This document shows positions 25,992 through 35,236 of a DNA stretch of 64,000 nucleotides, piece by piece. Position 1 is the first letter of the stretch. Every line of letters begins with the position of its first letter. The notes beneath the pieces are model-generated. The model ran no database searches. It saw only the letters and a program-made list of their open reading frames with translations, and was not told the DNA's origin. A program made the translations under genes and the position numbers. The stretch spans positions 1 to 64,000 of the forward strand of contig JAGRIU010000029.1 of the NCBI GenBank assembly GCA_020443075.1, in the 5' to 3' direction. This DNA comes from Alphaproteobacteria bacterium (lineage in GTDB: Bacteria; Pseudomonadota; Alphaproteobacteria; Micavibrionales; Micavibrionaceae).

Positions 25992-26699
25992 ATGTCGACT
26001 GCACTGAACATTACCGGACAACTTTTGATGCCCAAAGCTACGGCTGTCTGGCTGATTGAAAACACTGTTTTAACCTTTTCGCAGATTGCCGCGTTTACCG
26101 GCCTGACCGAGATCGAGATCGAGGCACTGGCCGATGGCGATATCGGACGCGGGCTGGTTGGACGTAATCCGATTGACCACAACGAACTGACGCAGGATGA
26201 GCTGGAGCGTTGTCAGAACGATCCGGCGTCTAGCTTGAAAATGCCGAAAAGCACACTGCCGCCCGTTAAAGCGCGTGCGAAAGGGCCGCGTTATACGCCG
26301 GTTTCCAAGCGCGGTGACAAGCCCGATGCAATTGCCTATATCATCAAAAACAATCCGGAAATTTCCGATGCGCAAATTACCAAGCTGGTCGGTACCACCA
26401 AGCCGACGATCGCTGCTGTGCGGGACCGTACCCATCCCAATACGCCGAATTTGCGTCCGCGTCATCCGGCTGAATTGGGGCTTTGTACATGGCAGGAATA
26501 CGAGAAAGCCTCCGACAAGGGTTTGAAAGCGCAGGGTAAAGATCCTGAAGCCGTGAAGGCGGAGCGTCTGGCGCAACAACAAGCCAGCCTTGCGCAACAA
26601 GAAGACGATGAAACCTCTTCACAATCGGGCGGCGGGTTTGATTTTTCAAACTTTATGCCGGATGCGGGGAAGAATATTTTTGGTTCCGATGACGACTAG
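25992..26699 (+). CDS. trcR: DUF1013 / TrcR-type cell-cycle transcriptional regulator
   Basis: A 235-residue protein of the DUF1013 family (known as TrcR in alphaproteobacterial annotation). Recognisable blocks are LMPKATAVWLIENTVLTFSQI, the ADGDIGRGLVGRNPI stretch, NNPEISDAQITKLVGTTKPTI and a region ending RPRHPAELGLCTWQEYE. The two helical blocks have the look of helix-turn-helix units. Family members are proposed to act in cell-cycle gene control. The last 50 residues are glutamine-rich and acidic. It is 27 bases upstream of pyrD on the same strand. Confidence 0.85.
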   Translation: MSTALNITGQLLMPKATAVWLIENTVLTFSQIAAFTGLTEIEIEALADGDIGRGLVGRNPIDHNELTQDELERCQNDPASSLKMPKSTLPPVKARAKGPRYTPVSKRGDKPDAIAYIIKNNPEISDAQITKLVGTTKPTIAAVRDRTHPNTPNLRPRHPAELGLCTWQEYEKASDKGLKAQGKDPEAVKAERLAQQQASLAQQEDDETSSQSGGGFDFSNFMPDAGKNIFGSDDD

Positions 26700-26726
26700 T
26701 TGTCTTTAAGCTCAACTGACAGCGTT

Positions 26727-27674
26727 ATGCCTTCATCCGTCTCTCTTTCGACACAGGTTGCGGGCGTTGTTTTACCGTCGTGTATTTACAACGCTTCGGG
26801 CCCCCTGTGCAGCCATGAAGACGAGTTGCATGTGATCGGGCAAAGCGCATCCGGAGCTATCCTCAGCAAAAGCGCGACGCGGGAAAAACGCATGGGCAAT
26901 GAAGAACCGCGTTATGTTGATACGGGCTGGGGCAGTATCAATAGCATGGGGCTACCGAATGAGGGCTATCTCTATTACGCCCGTTTTGCGCAGCAGGCTG
27001 TGGCCTATGACAAGCCTTATTTTATGTCGGTTTCCGGGCTGAGCCTTGAAGATAATGTGCATATCATACGGGAATTGGAGCCTTTTGAGCATATTGCCGG
27101 AATCGAGCTTAATCTTTCTTGCCCGAACGTACCGGGCAAACCGCAGACCGGATACGATTTCGAGCAAAGCCGCCGCACGCTGGAAGCTGTTTTTCCGGTT
27201 TGTAAACAGCCACTGGGGGTCAAATTACCGCCCTATTTCGATATACCGCATTTCCAGATGATGGCGGAGGTTCTGAATGATTTTCCGCTGGCTTTTGTGA
27301 CCTGCGTCAACTCCATTGGTAACGGCCTTGTTATCGATCTGGATTCGGAACAGGTTTTGATCCGGCCCAAGCATGGTTTTGGCGGGATCGGCGGGGATTA
27401 TATTAAACCCACTGCTCTGGCGAATGTGCGACAGTTTTATACTTTGCTGGATAAAAACGTGGCGATTATCGGTTGCGGCGGTGTGCGCAGCGGCGAGGAT
27501 GCCTTTGAGCATATTTTGTGCGGCGCCAGTGCGGTGCAAATCGGCACGCAATTTATGCGCGAGGGAACAGCTTGTTTTGAACGCATCGCAGGTGAGCTCA
27601 AAAATATCATGGCGAAAAAAGGCTATAGCTGCCTTGAAGATTTCAAAGGACGATTGAAGACCCTTGATGGGTAA
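26727..27674 (+). CDS. pyrD: Dihydroorotate dehydrogenase, class 1A (fumarate-type)
   Basis: A 315-residue cytosolic enzyme of de novo pyrimidine synthesis that oxidises dihydroorotate to orotate. Its sequence follows the Lactococcus lactis PyrDA type closely: NLSCPNVPGKPQTGYDFE, GVKLPPYFD, VNSIGNGLVIDLDSE, KHGFGGIGGDYIKPTALANV and a CGGVRSGEDAFEHILCGA phosphate loop. Class 1A enzymes use fumarate as electron acceptor, unlike the membrane-bound quinone-linked class 2 enzyme usual in proteobacteria. The ATG at 26727 was preferred to the TTG at 26700. The gene is followed by a hairpin terminator. Confidence 0.92.
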   Translation: MPSSVSLSTQVAGVVLPSCIYNASGPLCSHEDELHVIGQSASGAILSKSATREKRMGNEEPRYVDTGWGSINSMGLPNEGYLYYARFAQQAVAYDKPYFMSVSGLSLEDNVHIIRELEPFEHIAGIELNLSCPNVPGKPQTGYDFEQSRRTLEAVFPVCKQPLGVKLPPYFDIPHFQMMAEVLNDFPLAFVTCVNSIGNGLVIDLDSEQVLIRPKHGFGGIGGDYIKPTALANVRQFYTLLDKNVAIIGCGGVRSGEDAFEHILCGASAVQIGTQFMREGTACFERIAGELKNIMAKKGYSCLEDFKGRLKTLDG

Positions 27675-27681
27675 AACAAAA

Positions 27682-27712
27682 AACGGCCGGAGACATTAGT
27701 CCACCGGCCGTT
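27682..27712. terminator. Bidirectional terminator between pyrD and the YdcH-like gene
   Basis: AACGGCCGG (27682-27690) pairs perfectly with CCGGCCGTT (27704-27712) over nine bases around a 13-base loop. On the minus strand it is followed by TTTTTTGTTTT, a good T tract; on the plus strand the tract (CTTGTTT) is poorer. It fits the ends of both convergent genes. Confidence 0.75.
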
Positions 27713-27795
27713 CTTGTTTGAAACGGGTCTGCCTTTAACCGATGCAAAAGTTCGTTTTGCCTTTAAAAAGCGGGCCGTTCAAGAGCCTTCGGCGC

Positions 27796-27999
27796 TTAGG
27801 CCGTGGCTGTACCGCTTTCGCGGATTCTGTGTATCTCTTCTTTGACGATCAATTTTTGTTTTTTAAGCTGACGCAGGAAAAAATCTGTTGTGGACGGGCT
27901 TCTGTGCGCCTCTTCGATCTGGTTGGACAGGTCTGTGTGGCGGTTGCGCAAAGCCTGCAGTCTGGAATTTTGAGAGGATTTCAATTCCGTATCAGCCAT
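27796..27999 (-). CDS. YdcH / DUF465 family protein
   Basis: A 67-residue helical protein resembling the YdcH/DUF465 family (PF04325), a small coiled-coil hairpin. The C-terminal part FLRQLKKQKLIVKEEIHRI is the conserved ending block. AAGGAG lies eight bases before the ATG at 27999, which fits better than the longer frame to 28080. Function is unknown for the family. Confidence 0.75.
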   Translation of the reverse strand: MADTELKSSQNSRLQALRNRHTDLSNQIEEAHRSPSTTDFFLRQLKKQKLIVKEEIHRIRESGTATA

Positions 28000-28119
28000 A
28001 GAAGGTCTCCTTTGTGCGAAAAGAATGTTGGATATGTTTATTGTAATCACCGATTTAAATTTTTTGCAAAAAACGTCCATGCCGACGACCGGACAAAAAA
28101 CCGGTTTTAGTTTTCTTTC

Positions 28120-28152
28120 AAGCCCTTAATAGGGGCTTTTTAATTCTTTTTT
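28120..28152 (+). terminator. Terminator-like hairpin without an evident gene
   Basis: AAGCCC (28120-28125) pairs with GGGCTT (28133-28138) around a seven-base loop, followed by TTTTTAATTCTTTTTT. It points to the plus strand, but no plus-strand gene ends before it after the pyrD terminator at 27682-27712. It may end an untranslated RNA. Confidence 0.5.
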
Positions 28153-28270
28153 CTTCTGAGGATTCGGGCGCTTTAGTTTTCAAAAACATTCTCAGTGATT
28201 CGCTCATCTTTTCAGTATTGCAAAAGAAAGATAACAGAGCGTTAAAATGGTCGGCCGGACGAGGTTTTTT

Positions 28271-28822
28271 TTACAAAAAACCACTATTTTCCTTGAGAAA
28301 CTGGATTTCTTCGGGCGTGCTTTGGCGGCCGAGAATTTGGTTGCGGTGGGGGAAGCGGCCGAATTTTTCGATCGGCACGTAATGGCGGCGGGCATACATA
28401 TCGCCAGCCGGATTTTCCTCGGCCATCGCGCCGAACAGTTCGACAGAGCGCCCTTGGTCGCTCAGGACTTCGCTATGCTGGAACGGCAGGTACAAAAAGC
28501 CGCGTTTGACGGGTTCGAGCACTTGATCAAATCCCTTATGGACGGCTTGTTTAGCGATCAAAAGCGCCTTTTCATCGGTGGCGAAGGCGCGCGCTTCGCC
28601 GCGGAACATATGACGGGGGAATTGGTCCAGTACGATGATTAATGCCAGCGAGCCTTCTGCGTCCACAGCCCAGCTATTGCACAGACCATCGGCGGCCATT
28701 TCGTGGGTTACGAGAAAACGTTCGCGGATATCGGCATCGACGGCGGCGCTGGACTGGAACCATTGCGAAGGGGCCAGTTCTTCAAACCAAAAGTAGAGAA
28801 TTTCGTCCTGTGTGTCGCGCAT
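28271..28822 (-). CDS. DUF924 family protein
   Basis: A 183-residue cytosolic helical protein of the DUF924 family (PF06041). Typical features are ILYFWFEELAPSQWFQ at the N-terminus, LIIVLDQFPRHMFRGEARAFATD in the middle, RGFLYLPFQHSE and HRNQILGRQSTPEE near the end. The family has a TPR-like shape; no biochemical role is established. It lies behind the petABC terminator, so it should have its own promoter. Confidence 0.87.
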   Translation of the reverse strand: MRDTQDEILYFWFEELAPSQWFQSSAAVDADIRERFLVTHEMAADGLCNSWAVDAEGSLALIIVLDQFPRHMFRGEARAFATDEKALLIAKQAVHKGFDQVLEPVKRGFLYLPFQHSEVLSDQGRSVELFGAMAEENPAGDMYARRHYVPIEKFGRFPHRNQILGRQSTPEEIQFLKENSGFL

Positions 28823-28847
28823 CGGACCGTTTTCGTTTCTTTTCCTT

Positions 28848-28878
28848 AAAAGGGCAGGCGTTTATTCCCCTGCCCTTT
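28848..28878 (-). terminator. Rho-independent terminator of petABC
   Basis: AAAGGGCAGG (28849-28858) pairs perfectly with CCTGCCCTTT (28869-28878) around a ten-base loop. On the minus strand a TTTT run follows. It is directly downstream of petC. Confidence 0.85.
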
Positions 28879-28892
28879 GGAAGTCTAGCCGA

Positions 28893-29651
28893 TTAATGCA
28901 CGTCTTTCCAAACGGCTTTTTTCAGGCGGTACATCACCCCTGCAAAAACAGCGAGGAAGATCAGAGCGCTGATCCCGAAACGTTTGCGGGCTTCCAGATC
29001 CGGCTCGGAGGCCCAAGCCAAGAATTGCGCAACGTCTTGCGCATATTGTTCGACGGTTTCGATTGTGCCGTCTTCGTATGTGACCTGGCCGTTGCTTAGC
29101 GGCTTGGCCATGGCGATGACGTGACCGGGCATGTATTTATTCCAGTGCTGTCCATCAGCCAGAGGATGATCTTCCGGCGCTTCTTCATAACCGGTGAGGA
29201 TGCCGAAGACATGGTTTGCCCCGTGATGACGCGCCTTGACGATCAAAGATAGATCCGGCGGGGCAACGCCGTTAGCCGCTTTGGCGGCGTTTTCATTCGG
29301 ATACGGCGAGGGAAATCTGTCGCTGGGGCGGGCCGGGCGTTCGAACATTTCACCGTCTTCGTCAGGGCCGTCTGTCACGGTGTATTCGGCGGCGATGGCT
29401 TTGACCTGCTCTTCGTTATAGCCCAGATCCGTCAGGTTGCGGAAAGCCAGATGCTTGACCGCATGGCAGGACGAGCAGACCTCGCGGTAGATTTTAAGGC
29501 CGCGTTGCAGGGCCGCGCGGTCATAGGTTCCGAACGGGCCGGAAAACTCCCAGTGTACATGCGGGGGGGCTTCGGTTCCGCCAGAGGCAAGCGCCGGAGC
29601 GCTATAGGCACAGGTTACAACGGCGAGAAGGGATAAAAGCGTCTTTTTCAT
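28893..29651 (-). CDS. petC: Cytochrome c1 of the cytochrome bc1 complex
   Basis: A 252-residue subunit of respiratory complex III that passes electrons from the Rieske protein to soluble cytochrome c. It has a signal peptide ([22 protein letters not shown]), the haem c site CSSCHAVKHLAF (CxxCH), and a C-terminal anchor helix (FGISALIFLAVFAGVMYRL). The axial methionine candidate is in MPGHVIAMAKPLS. It abuts petB: its ATG is one base into the petB stop. Last gene of the operon. Confidence 0.96.
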   Translation of the reverse strand: MKKTLLSLLAVVTCAYSAPALASGGTEAPPHVHWEFSGPFGTYDRAALQRGLKIYREVCSSCHAVKHLAFRNLTDLGYNEEQVKAIAAEYTVTDGPDEDGEMFERPARPSDRFPSPYPNENAAKAANGVAPPDLSLIVKARHHGANHVFGILTGYEEAPEDHPLADGQHWNKYMPGHVIAMAKPLSNGQVTYEDGTIETVEQYAQDVAQFLAWASEPDLEARKRFGISALIFLAVFAGVMYRLKKAVWKDVH

Positions 29652-30958
29652 TATTCTGAAATCTCCACAGCTTTCTTTTTGTTTTTTGCAAGGACTGCCT
29701 CATGGATGCTGGCAGGCAGTTCACGACCTTTTTCGTGTTTGCTCAGCCACGGCAGAATGACGATAAAGAAGGCGAAATAATACGCCGTTGCTCCAAGGCC
29801 GAATACGCTGAGCGGCAGGCCGAACATCGTCGCGTCAGCAGGCTGCGAGCCTACATAGCCAAGGAAGATGAAGTCCGCCAGCAACAGCAAGAAGAAGTAT
29901 CTGAATACGGGGCGGAACTTGGCGCTGCGGATCGGGTGGCTGTCGAGCCACGGCAGGACAAACCAGAGCAGGATCGAGCCGAACATCGCAATCACCCCGC
30001 CGAGTTTAGCGGTGATAATTGTGATATCGGTGAATGGGATATCGATGCTGAAGGTAATGGCGCGCAAGATGGCATAGAATGGTAGGAAATACCATTCCGG
30101 CACGATATGCGCGGGCGTGACCAGCGGATTGGCCGGTGTATAATTGTCCGGGTGGCCAAGCGCGTTGGGCATAAAGAAGATAAACAGCGCGTAGAGCATC
30201 AGGAATACGACCAGTCCGAAGCTGTCCTTGATCGTGTAGTACGGATTGAACGGCACGGTATCTTGCGGGCCTTTGGTATCAATGCCCAGTGGGTTGTTCG
30301 AGCCGGTAATATGCAGCGCCCAGACATGGATAAACACGACGGCGAAGATTACAAAGGGCAACAGATAGTGCAAGGCAAAGAAGCGCGTCAGTGTCGGGTT
30401 ATCGACGCTGAAGCCGCCCCAGAGAAGCGTGACGATGCTGTCGCCGACCAGCGGAATGGCCGAGAACAGGTTGGTGATCACGGTCGCGCCCCACAGACTC
30501 ATCTGGCCCCACGGCAAGACGTAGCCGATGAAGGCGGTGGCCATCATCAACAGAAAGATGGCTACGCCCAAAATCCACAACAGTTCGCGCGGGCGCTTGT
30601 AAGAGCCGTAATACATACCGCGGAAAATGTGGATATAGACCGCTATAAAGAAGAAGGACGCGCCGTTCATATGAATGTAGCGCAGCAACCAGCCGCCATT
30701 GACATCGCGCATAATGCGCTCGACGCTGTCGAAGGCCAGATGGGTATTGGCGGTATAGTGCATGGCCAGTACGATTCCGGTAACAATCATCGTCACCAGC
30801 ATGAACATGGCAATCGCGCCGAAATTCCAGAAATAGTTAAAGTTTTTCGGTGTCGGGAAAACGCCGTATTCCTTTTGCATCATCGTAAAAATCGGCAACC
30901 GGCTGTCGATCCACTCGATTACCGGGTTTTCAAATGCTGTTCTTTCGCCATGTCCCAT
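29651..30958 (-). CDS. petB: Cytochrome b of the cytochrome bc1 complex
   Basis: A 435-residue, eight-helix membrane subunit of complex III that holds two b haems and the quinol oxidation and reduction sites. The family's markers are [20 protein letters not shown] helix B context, [24 protein letters not shown] and [20 protein letters not shown] (cd1 helix), [20 protein letters not shown] and [15 protein letters not shown]. The PEWY motif of the quinol oxidation site is intact. It lies between petA and petC in the normal order. Confidence 0.97.
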   Translation of the reverse strand: MGHGERTAFENPVIEWIDSRLPIFTMMQKEYGVFPTPKNFNYFWNFGAIAMFMLVTMIVTGIVLAMHYTANTHLAFDSVERIMRDVNGGWLLRYIHMNGASFFFIAVYIHIFRGMYYGSYKRPRELLWILGVAIFLLMMATAFIGYVLPWGQMSLWGATVITNLFSAIPLVGDSIVTLLWGGFSVDNPTLTRFFALHYLLPFVIFAVVFIHVWALHITGSNNPLGIDTKGPQDTVPFNPYYTIKDSFGLVVFLMLYALFIFFMPNALGHPDNYTPANPLVTPAHIVPEWYFLPFYAILRAITFSIDIPFTDITIITAKLGGVIAMFGSILLWFVLPWLDSHPIRSAKFRPVFRYFFLLLLADFIFLGYVGSQPADATMFGLPLSVFGLGATAYYFAFFIVILPWLSKHEKGRELPASIHEAVLAKNKKKAVEISE

Positions 30959-30996
30959 GTTTGTGTGCCTCTTAAACTTAAATTCTTGCTTTGTTG

Positions 30997-31521
30997 TTAG
31001 CCAATTTTGATGACGGTGTCGCTCAGGAACTCATAGGGCGGCACGGCCAGATTTCGCGGTGCAGGGCCTTTGCGGATGCGTCCCGACGTATCATAGTGTG
31101 AACCGTGACACGGGCAGAACCAGCCGTCATAATCGCCATGCGCGTCGGTTTCTTTTTGTCCAACAGGCACGCAGCCCAAGTGCGTACAAATGCCGACCAC
31201 AACGAGCCATTGCTTTTTCTTTACGCGCTCGTCATCGGTTTGCTTGTCGATGAGGTTGGCCATATCGACGTCTTCGGCTTCTTCGATTTCCTTGGGCGTG
31301 CGGTGTTTGATAAAGACCGGTTTACCCTGCCACATGACTGTGCGCGCCTCGCCTTCGGGGATCTGCGTCAAGTCCACTTCGGTGGTGGATAGCGCGAGCG
31401 TGTCCTTGGCGGGGTTAAGCGAGTTAATCATCGGCGCTGCCATACGGCCTACCCCTACGGCAGCCATGGCTCCGGCTGTTAACATTAAAAATCCACGGCG
31501 ATCGTCACTGTCTGCTGTCAT
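30997..31521 (-). CDS. petA: Rieske iron-sulfur subunit of cytochrome bc1
   Basis: A 174-residue subunit of complex III carrying the [2Fe-2S] cluster. The cluster motifs CTHLGC and CPCHGSHYD provide two Cys and two His. The N-terminus has a twin-arginine-like signal/anchor ([18 protein letters not shown]), as expected for Tat-exported Rieske proteins. It starts the petABC operon; the divergent trmL gene lies 135 bases away, and the promoters should be between them. Confidence 0.96.
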   Translation of the reverse strand: MTADSDDRRGFLMLTAGAMAAVGVGRMAAPMINSLNPAKDTLALSTTEVDLTQIPEGEARTVMWQGKPVFIKHRTPKEIEEAEDVDMANLIDKQTDDERVKKKQWLVVVGICTHLGCVPVGQKETDAHGDYDGWFCPCHGSHYDTSGRIRKGPAPRNLAVPPYEFLSDTVIKIG

Positions 31522-31656
31522 TGTTTTGCTTTTCGTTCTTTAATAAATTGCAATTTCGAGTTTTTAAGACGAAGTGTTTGTACTTCCCTCTTTATAAATG
31601 ATCAAGCCTCGTCTATCCATAGGGGCTAAAATATTTTTATGACTTAAGCACATGAT

Positions 31657-32112
31657 ATGATTGACGTTGCCCTTTATCAACCGGATATCCCGCAAAATGT
31701 CGGCGCTGCGATCCGGCTGTGTGCCTGTATGGAAGCGGGCTTGCACATTATCGAACCATGCAGCTTTCCTTGGGACGAGCGCAAAATAAAGCAAGCGGCG
31801 ATGGATTACATGAGCAAAGTCAAAATAAGACGTTATTCTTCGTGGAACGCATTTTGTGAAGCGCAGGCAGAACGGCGAATTGTTCTGATGACGACCAAGG
31901 GCAGCGTGCCCTATACGGATTTTACGTTTAAGGACGGGGATATTTTGCTGGCGGGCAGTGAGAGTTCCGGCGCGCCCGAAAACGTGCATGAGCGTGCAGA
32001 CGGGCGGGTGTTAATCCCGATGGCCGAGGGGTTGCGCTCTTTGAATGTGGTGAATGCGAGTGCGATGATTTTGGGCGAGGCGCTCAGGCAAACGAAATGG
32101 AAGGCAGGATGA
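31657..32112 (+). CDS. trmL: tRNA (cytidine(34)-2'-O)-methyltransferase
   Basis: A 151-residue SPOUT-family methyltransferase that 2'-O-methylates the wobble nucleotide of tRNA-Leu isoacceptors, including CmAA. All three SPOUT motifs are visible: [31 protein letters not shown] and [20 protein letters not shown] tRNA-Leu(CAA), its usual substrate type, is encoded at 5588-5672. The stop overlaps the chosen hemF start by four bases. Confidence 0.93.
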   Translation: MIDVALYQPDIPQNVGAAIRLCACMEAGLHIIEPCSFPWDERKIKQAAMDYMSKVKIRRYSSWNAFCEAQAERRIVLMTTKGSVPYTDFTFKDGDILLAGSESSGAPENVHERADGRVLIPMAEGLRSLNVVNASAMILGEALRQTKWKAG

Positions 32113-33002
32113 CATACATGAGTATGGATGAGAGAAAACAGCAGGCGGCAACATGGTTTCAGGACTTACAGGGGCAGATTTGCGGCGCGTTTGAAGCGCT
32201 GGAAGATGCCTTGGAGGGCGGGAACACGGCCGATATGGCGGCTGGACGGTTCGAGCGCACGCCTTGGGACCGCGAGCATGACGATACACCGAACGAATCG
32301 GGCAGCGTTTTAAAGGGCGGCGGGACGATGGCCGTCATGCGCGGGCGCGTCTTTGAAAAAGTGGGGGTGAATTTTTCGCAAGTTCACGGGCGTTTCAGCG
32401 AAGAATTCGCGCAAAAAATTCCCGGTGCGGATGAAAGCGGCGGGAATTTTTGGGCCTGCGGGATTTCGCTGGTGGCGCATCTGCAAAGCCCTTTGGTGCC
32501 TGCCGTGCATATGAATACGCGGATGATCGCGACCTCGAAAAGCTGGTTCGGCGGCGGGGCGGATTTGACGCCGATCTTTCCCAATGATGAGGATACGCAG
32601 GCATTTCATGGCGCGCTCAAGGCGTGTTGCGATCGGCATAATCCGGAATATTACCCGGAGCATAAAGCGTGGTGCGATCGTTATTTCTACCTGCCCCACC
32701 GCGGGGAAGCGCGAGGGGTGGGCGGGATTTTCTATGATTATCTCGATACGGATAATTGGGGAGCCGATTTTGCCTATACGCGCGATGTCGGGCAAACGTT
32801 TTCAAGCGTTTACCCGCAGATCGTGGCGCGCTCGATGAATAAGGGCTGGAGCGAGGAAGAGCGCGAGTTTCAGCTCATCCGGCGCGGGCGCTATGTGGAG
32901 TATAATCTGCTCTATGACCGCGGGACGCAATTCGGCCTGAAAACCGGGGGCAATACAGAAGCGATTTTGATGTCGATGCCGCCGGTCGTGAAATGGCCGT
33001 AA
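32109..33002 (+). CDS. hemF: Oxygen-dependent coproporphyrinogen III oxidase
   Basis: A roughly 297-residue enzyme that converts coproporphyrinogen III to protoporphyrinogen IX with O2 in haem synthesis. Family hallmarks include [19 protein letters not shown], the HMNTRMI stretch, [30 protein letters not shown] and [19 protein letters not shown]. The ATG at 32109, overlapping trmL's TGA, has AAGGCAGG just upstream and was preferred to 32097. Presence of HemF fits aerobic life with the bc1 complex. Confidence 0.96.
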   Translation: MTYMSMDERKQQAATWFQDLQGQICGAFEALEDALEGGNTADMAAGRFERTPWDREHDDTPNESGSVLKGGGTMAVMRGRVFEKVGVNFSQVHGRFSEEFAQKIPGADESGGNFWACGISLVAHLQSPLVPAVHMNTRMIATSKSWFGGGADLTPIFPNDEDTQAFHGALKACCDRHNPEYYPEHKAWCDRYFYLPHRGEARGVGGIFYDYLDTDNWGADFAYTRDVGQTFSSVYPQIVARSMNKGWSEEEREFQLIRRGRYVEYNLLYDRGTQFGLKTGGNTEAILMSMPPVVKWP

Positions 33003-33049
33003 GATTTTTATTCGTTTTCGGGTTCAATACTTCGCCCCTTGGGGCGTTC

Positions 33050-33161
33050 GTCATTGCGAAGGAGCGGAGCAACTGAAGCAATCCAGAGCCAAAGAGCGCG
33101 ATGTCTGGATTGCCGCGCCGCCCGTCTTCGCAAGGGCTTTGACGCGGCGGCTCGCAATGAC
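33050..33161. repeat. TCATTGCGAG-type intergenic inverted repeat, copy 2
   Basis: Outer arms GTCATTGCGA (33050-33059) and TCGCAATGAC (33152-33161) are complementary. The inner arm GAAGCAATCCAGA (33075-33087) pairs in part with TCTGGATTGC (33104-33113). It shares the outer and inner arms with the copy at 16816-16899, but has a longer right side containing CGCCGCCCGTCTTCGC. It fills the gap after hemF. Confidence 0.85.
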
Positions 33162-33277
33162 AGGATACCAAGCTGCTTGCGGCGCGGAATATTTATTTAT
33201 TATACATAAAATATTATTGTTTTTTTTACGGATCCGATGTAGATTTCTTGCATAATAATTTTTTTGGAGAGTGTGGA

Positions 33278-33712
33278 ATGGCCGATAATGATGGCGATAA
33301 TAGTTCTATCATCACAGAGCAACAAAGACGGGCGGTGCATAAGCAAGATGAGCTTATGAATATTATCCTTTCTGTTAGAGCAAGGAAAGCGGAAGGGGTG
33401 GACGCGTTCTTGGCGCAAGTTCGACAAGGCATTGCGGATGGAGAATACGATAATCCTTCGGTTCGTGGAGGCGTTTCTCCGTTTCCTGAAGTTGATAAGA
33501 TTTTAGCGGCTCATTTTGACACAGTGACCCAAGCCGAGATATCCGGAACACCTCTTGAAATGATTGCGGAACAAAGGCTTTTAAAGGACGTGAATTTTAG
33601 AAAAAGTTTAAGATCTCTCCTTGATGCCTGTTATGCGGCTGAGGAACCTATTAATGACGGCGGCACGGGCACTACTGCCGTAGGGACCAGTGGTCCGGCG
33701 ATTGATGGATAA
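33278..33712 (+). CDS. Soluble helical protein, unknown
   Basis: A 144-residue protein starting MADNDGDNSSIITEQQRR, with TTGGAGAG upstream of the ATG at 33278. It is mainly helical and charged, with a glycine/threonine-rich disordered tail. No signal peptide, membrane segment or known motif. An AT-rich stretch of about 80 bases in front of it is likely its promoter region. Confidence 0.6.
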   Translation: MADNDGDNSSIITEQQRRAVHKQDELMNIILSVRARKAEGVDAFLAQVRQGIADGEYDNPSVRGGVSPFPEVDKILAAHFDTVTQAEISGTPLEMIAEQRLLKDVNFRKSLRSLLDACYAAEEPINDGGTGTTAVGTSGPAIDG

Positions 33713-33809
33713 GTACGCCGCTTGAAGATTTTTGTTGCTTACGGCGCAGTTTTTATGTCAATGTTTGGCGGTTTTTGATTTTATTTTATATAACTATCCG
33801 GAGGGGTGT

Positions 33810-34022
33810 ATGAAGAGCAAATTGGATGTTGTGGAATTCCTGTCCGAACAGGCTCGCCTCAAAGGGTTTTCAGGTGTGGTGTCTGCGCCTCAGCGTGGGT
33901 CTTCTTCTGTACGTCAGGGTGATCTCTATCATCGTGATCAAGGTGGGCAGCATTCGGTCGAAGAAACTTTAGCCAGGTTTCAAGCTAAAAGCGGCCTTCC
34001 TGTTCCTAACAAAGATTCCTAA
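33810..34022 (+). CDS. Small protein, unknown
   Basis: A 70-residue protein (MKSKLDVVEFLSEQARLKGF) with GGAGGGG at 33799-33806, a good ribosome binding site, before the ATG at 33810. A short helical N-terminus is followed by a polar Ser/Gln-rich tail. Its last 17 bases overlap the end of cca on the other strand. No family was recognised. Confidence 0.55.
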   Translation: MKSKLDVVEFLSEQARLKGFSGVVSAPQRGSSSVRQGDLYHRDQGGQHSVEETLARFQAKSGLPVPNKDS

Positions 34023-35214
34023 AACCGCCCTTGATCCACTCAGCTTCGAGGGCGATGACTTTTTGTCCCAGTTCCGGGCCGGGTTTATAGCCTTGCTTGA
34101 TTAAATCTTCGCCGCTAACGGGAAACGTCGGGATGTCCCAGTTCCGGATAAGATTCAGTGCCTCGCCCGCCCCCCCGCGCATCACGCGATCAAGGGCGAT
34201 TTCGATCATCAAGGCTTGTGCTGTGGGCGTGCGGCCATAGCGGTAAAGCGCTTCTTTAATGGCCTGCTCCTCATTCAGATCGGCCAGCGCCAAAACGCCC
34301 TCAATGGCAGCCATATCCTTTTTGTAGAGTTTGGGGATCAAGAGGTAGCGTTCCAGCGTGAGCACCCCCTCCGCCTTTAAACCGCCCAACACCAAAAGAC
34401 GCGCGGGCAGAGCGCGCAAACCGAATTGTTTTTGAATAAAGCACAGATCTTTTAAAAGCTGCGGGTTGTAACCCGACGCGGGCAGATCGGTCAGAATGCC
34501 GCGCCCGGCCATAACGCTCAAAACCCCGGCCGGATCATCGTGGCTGAGGATTTTGAAGATTTCCTGCGTGATGCGTTCTTTGGATAGAGACGGGATTTTA
34601 TCGGCGGCCGCCTCGCACGCTTCGAGGGCTTCGGGGTCCATATTCCCTGCCCCGTAGAGCGCATGGAAGCGGAAATAGCGCAGAATGCGCAGGTGGTCTT
34701 CGGCAATTCTTTGCGCAGGCTCGCCGACAAAGACAACGCGGCGGGCCTGTATATCTTTGAGCCCTTCGCCCAGCGGATCGTAAACGCGGCCTTTCACATC
34801 GGCCAGCAGCGTGTTGATCGTAAAATCGCGGCGGCGGGCATCTTCGGCCCAGTCTGTGCTATAAGCCACAATGGCGCGGCGGCCATCGGTTTCGACATCG
34901 CGGCGCAAGGTGGTGATTTCGAAGGGCTGCCCGTCCTCAACGGCGGTGATCGTGCCGTGATCTATGCCGGTGGGGATGGTTTTGATTCCGGCAGCATCCA
35001 TGCGGGCGATAACCTCGTCAGGAGTCAGACGTGTGGCGATGTCGATATCGTCTATTGTCTGGCCCAGAAGCGCGTTGCGCACGCATCCGCCCACAAGCAA
35101 AGCGTTCGGATCATCCTGCGGCGCGCCCTCATTGAGAACGGCCAGCACCTTTTGCAGCGGAGCAGATTGGAGCCAGTCTTGCGGCGTTAATGTTTGAGCG
35201 GGCTTCATATCCAT
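34006..35214 (-). CDS. cca: CCA tRNA nucleotidyltransferase
   Basis: A 402-residue class II nucleotidyltransferase that adds or repairs the 3' CCA end of tRNAs. The catalytic head shows LLVGGCVRNALLGQTIDDIDIAT (the DxD metal ligands), then the neck EDHLRILRYFRFHALYG. The C-terminal domain is helical, as in alphaproteobacterial CCA enzymes. It is 22 bases after the histidine kinase gene on the same strand. A poly(A) polymerase identity is less likely because of the overall length and head motif. Confidence 0.93.
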   Translation of the reverse strand: MDMKPAQTLTPQDWLQSAPLQKVLAVLNEGAPQDDPNALLVGGCVRNALLGQTIDDIDIATRLTPDEVIARMDAAGIKTIPTGIDHGTITAVEDGQPFEITTLRRDVETDGRRAIVAYSTDWAEDARRRDFTINTLLADVKGRVYDPLGEGLKDIQARRVVFVGEPAQRIAEDHLRILRYFRFHALYGAGNMDPEALEACEAAADKIPSLSKERITQEIFKILSHDDPAGVLSVMAGRGILTDLPASGYNPQLLKDLCFIQKQFGLRALPARLLVLGGLKAEGVLTLERYLLIPKLYKKDMAAIEGVLALADLNEEQAIKEALYRYGRTPTAQALMIEIALDRVMRGGAGEALNLIRNWDIPTFPVSGEDLIKQGYKPGPELGQKVIALEAEWIKGGFRNLC

Positions 35215-35236
35215 GGAAAAGATTTAGCACGCCCCC

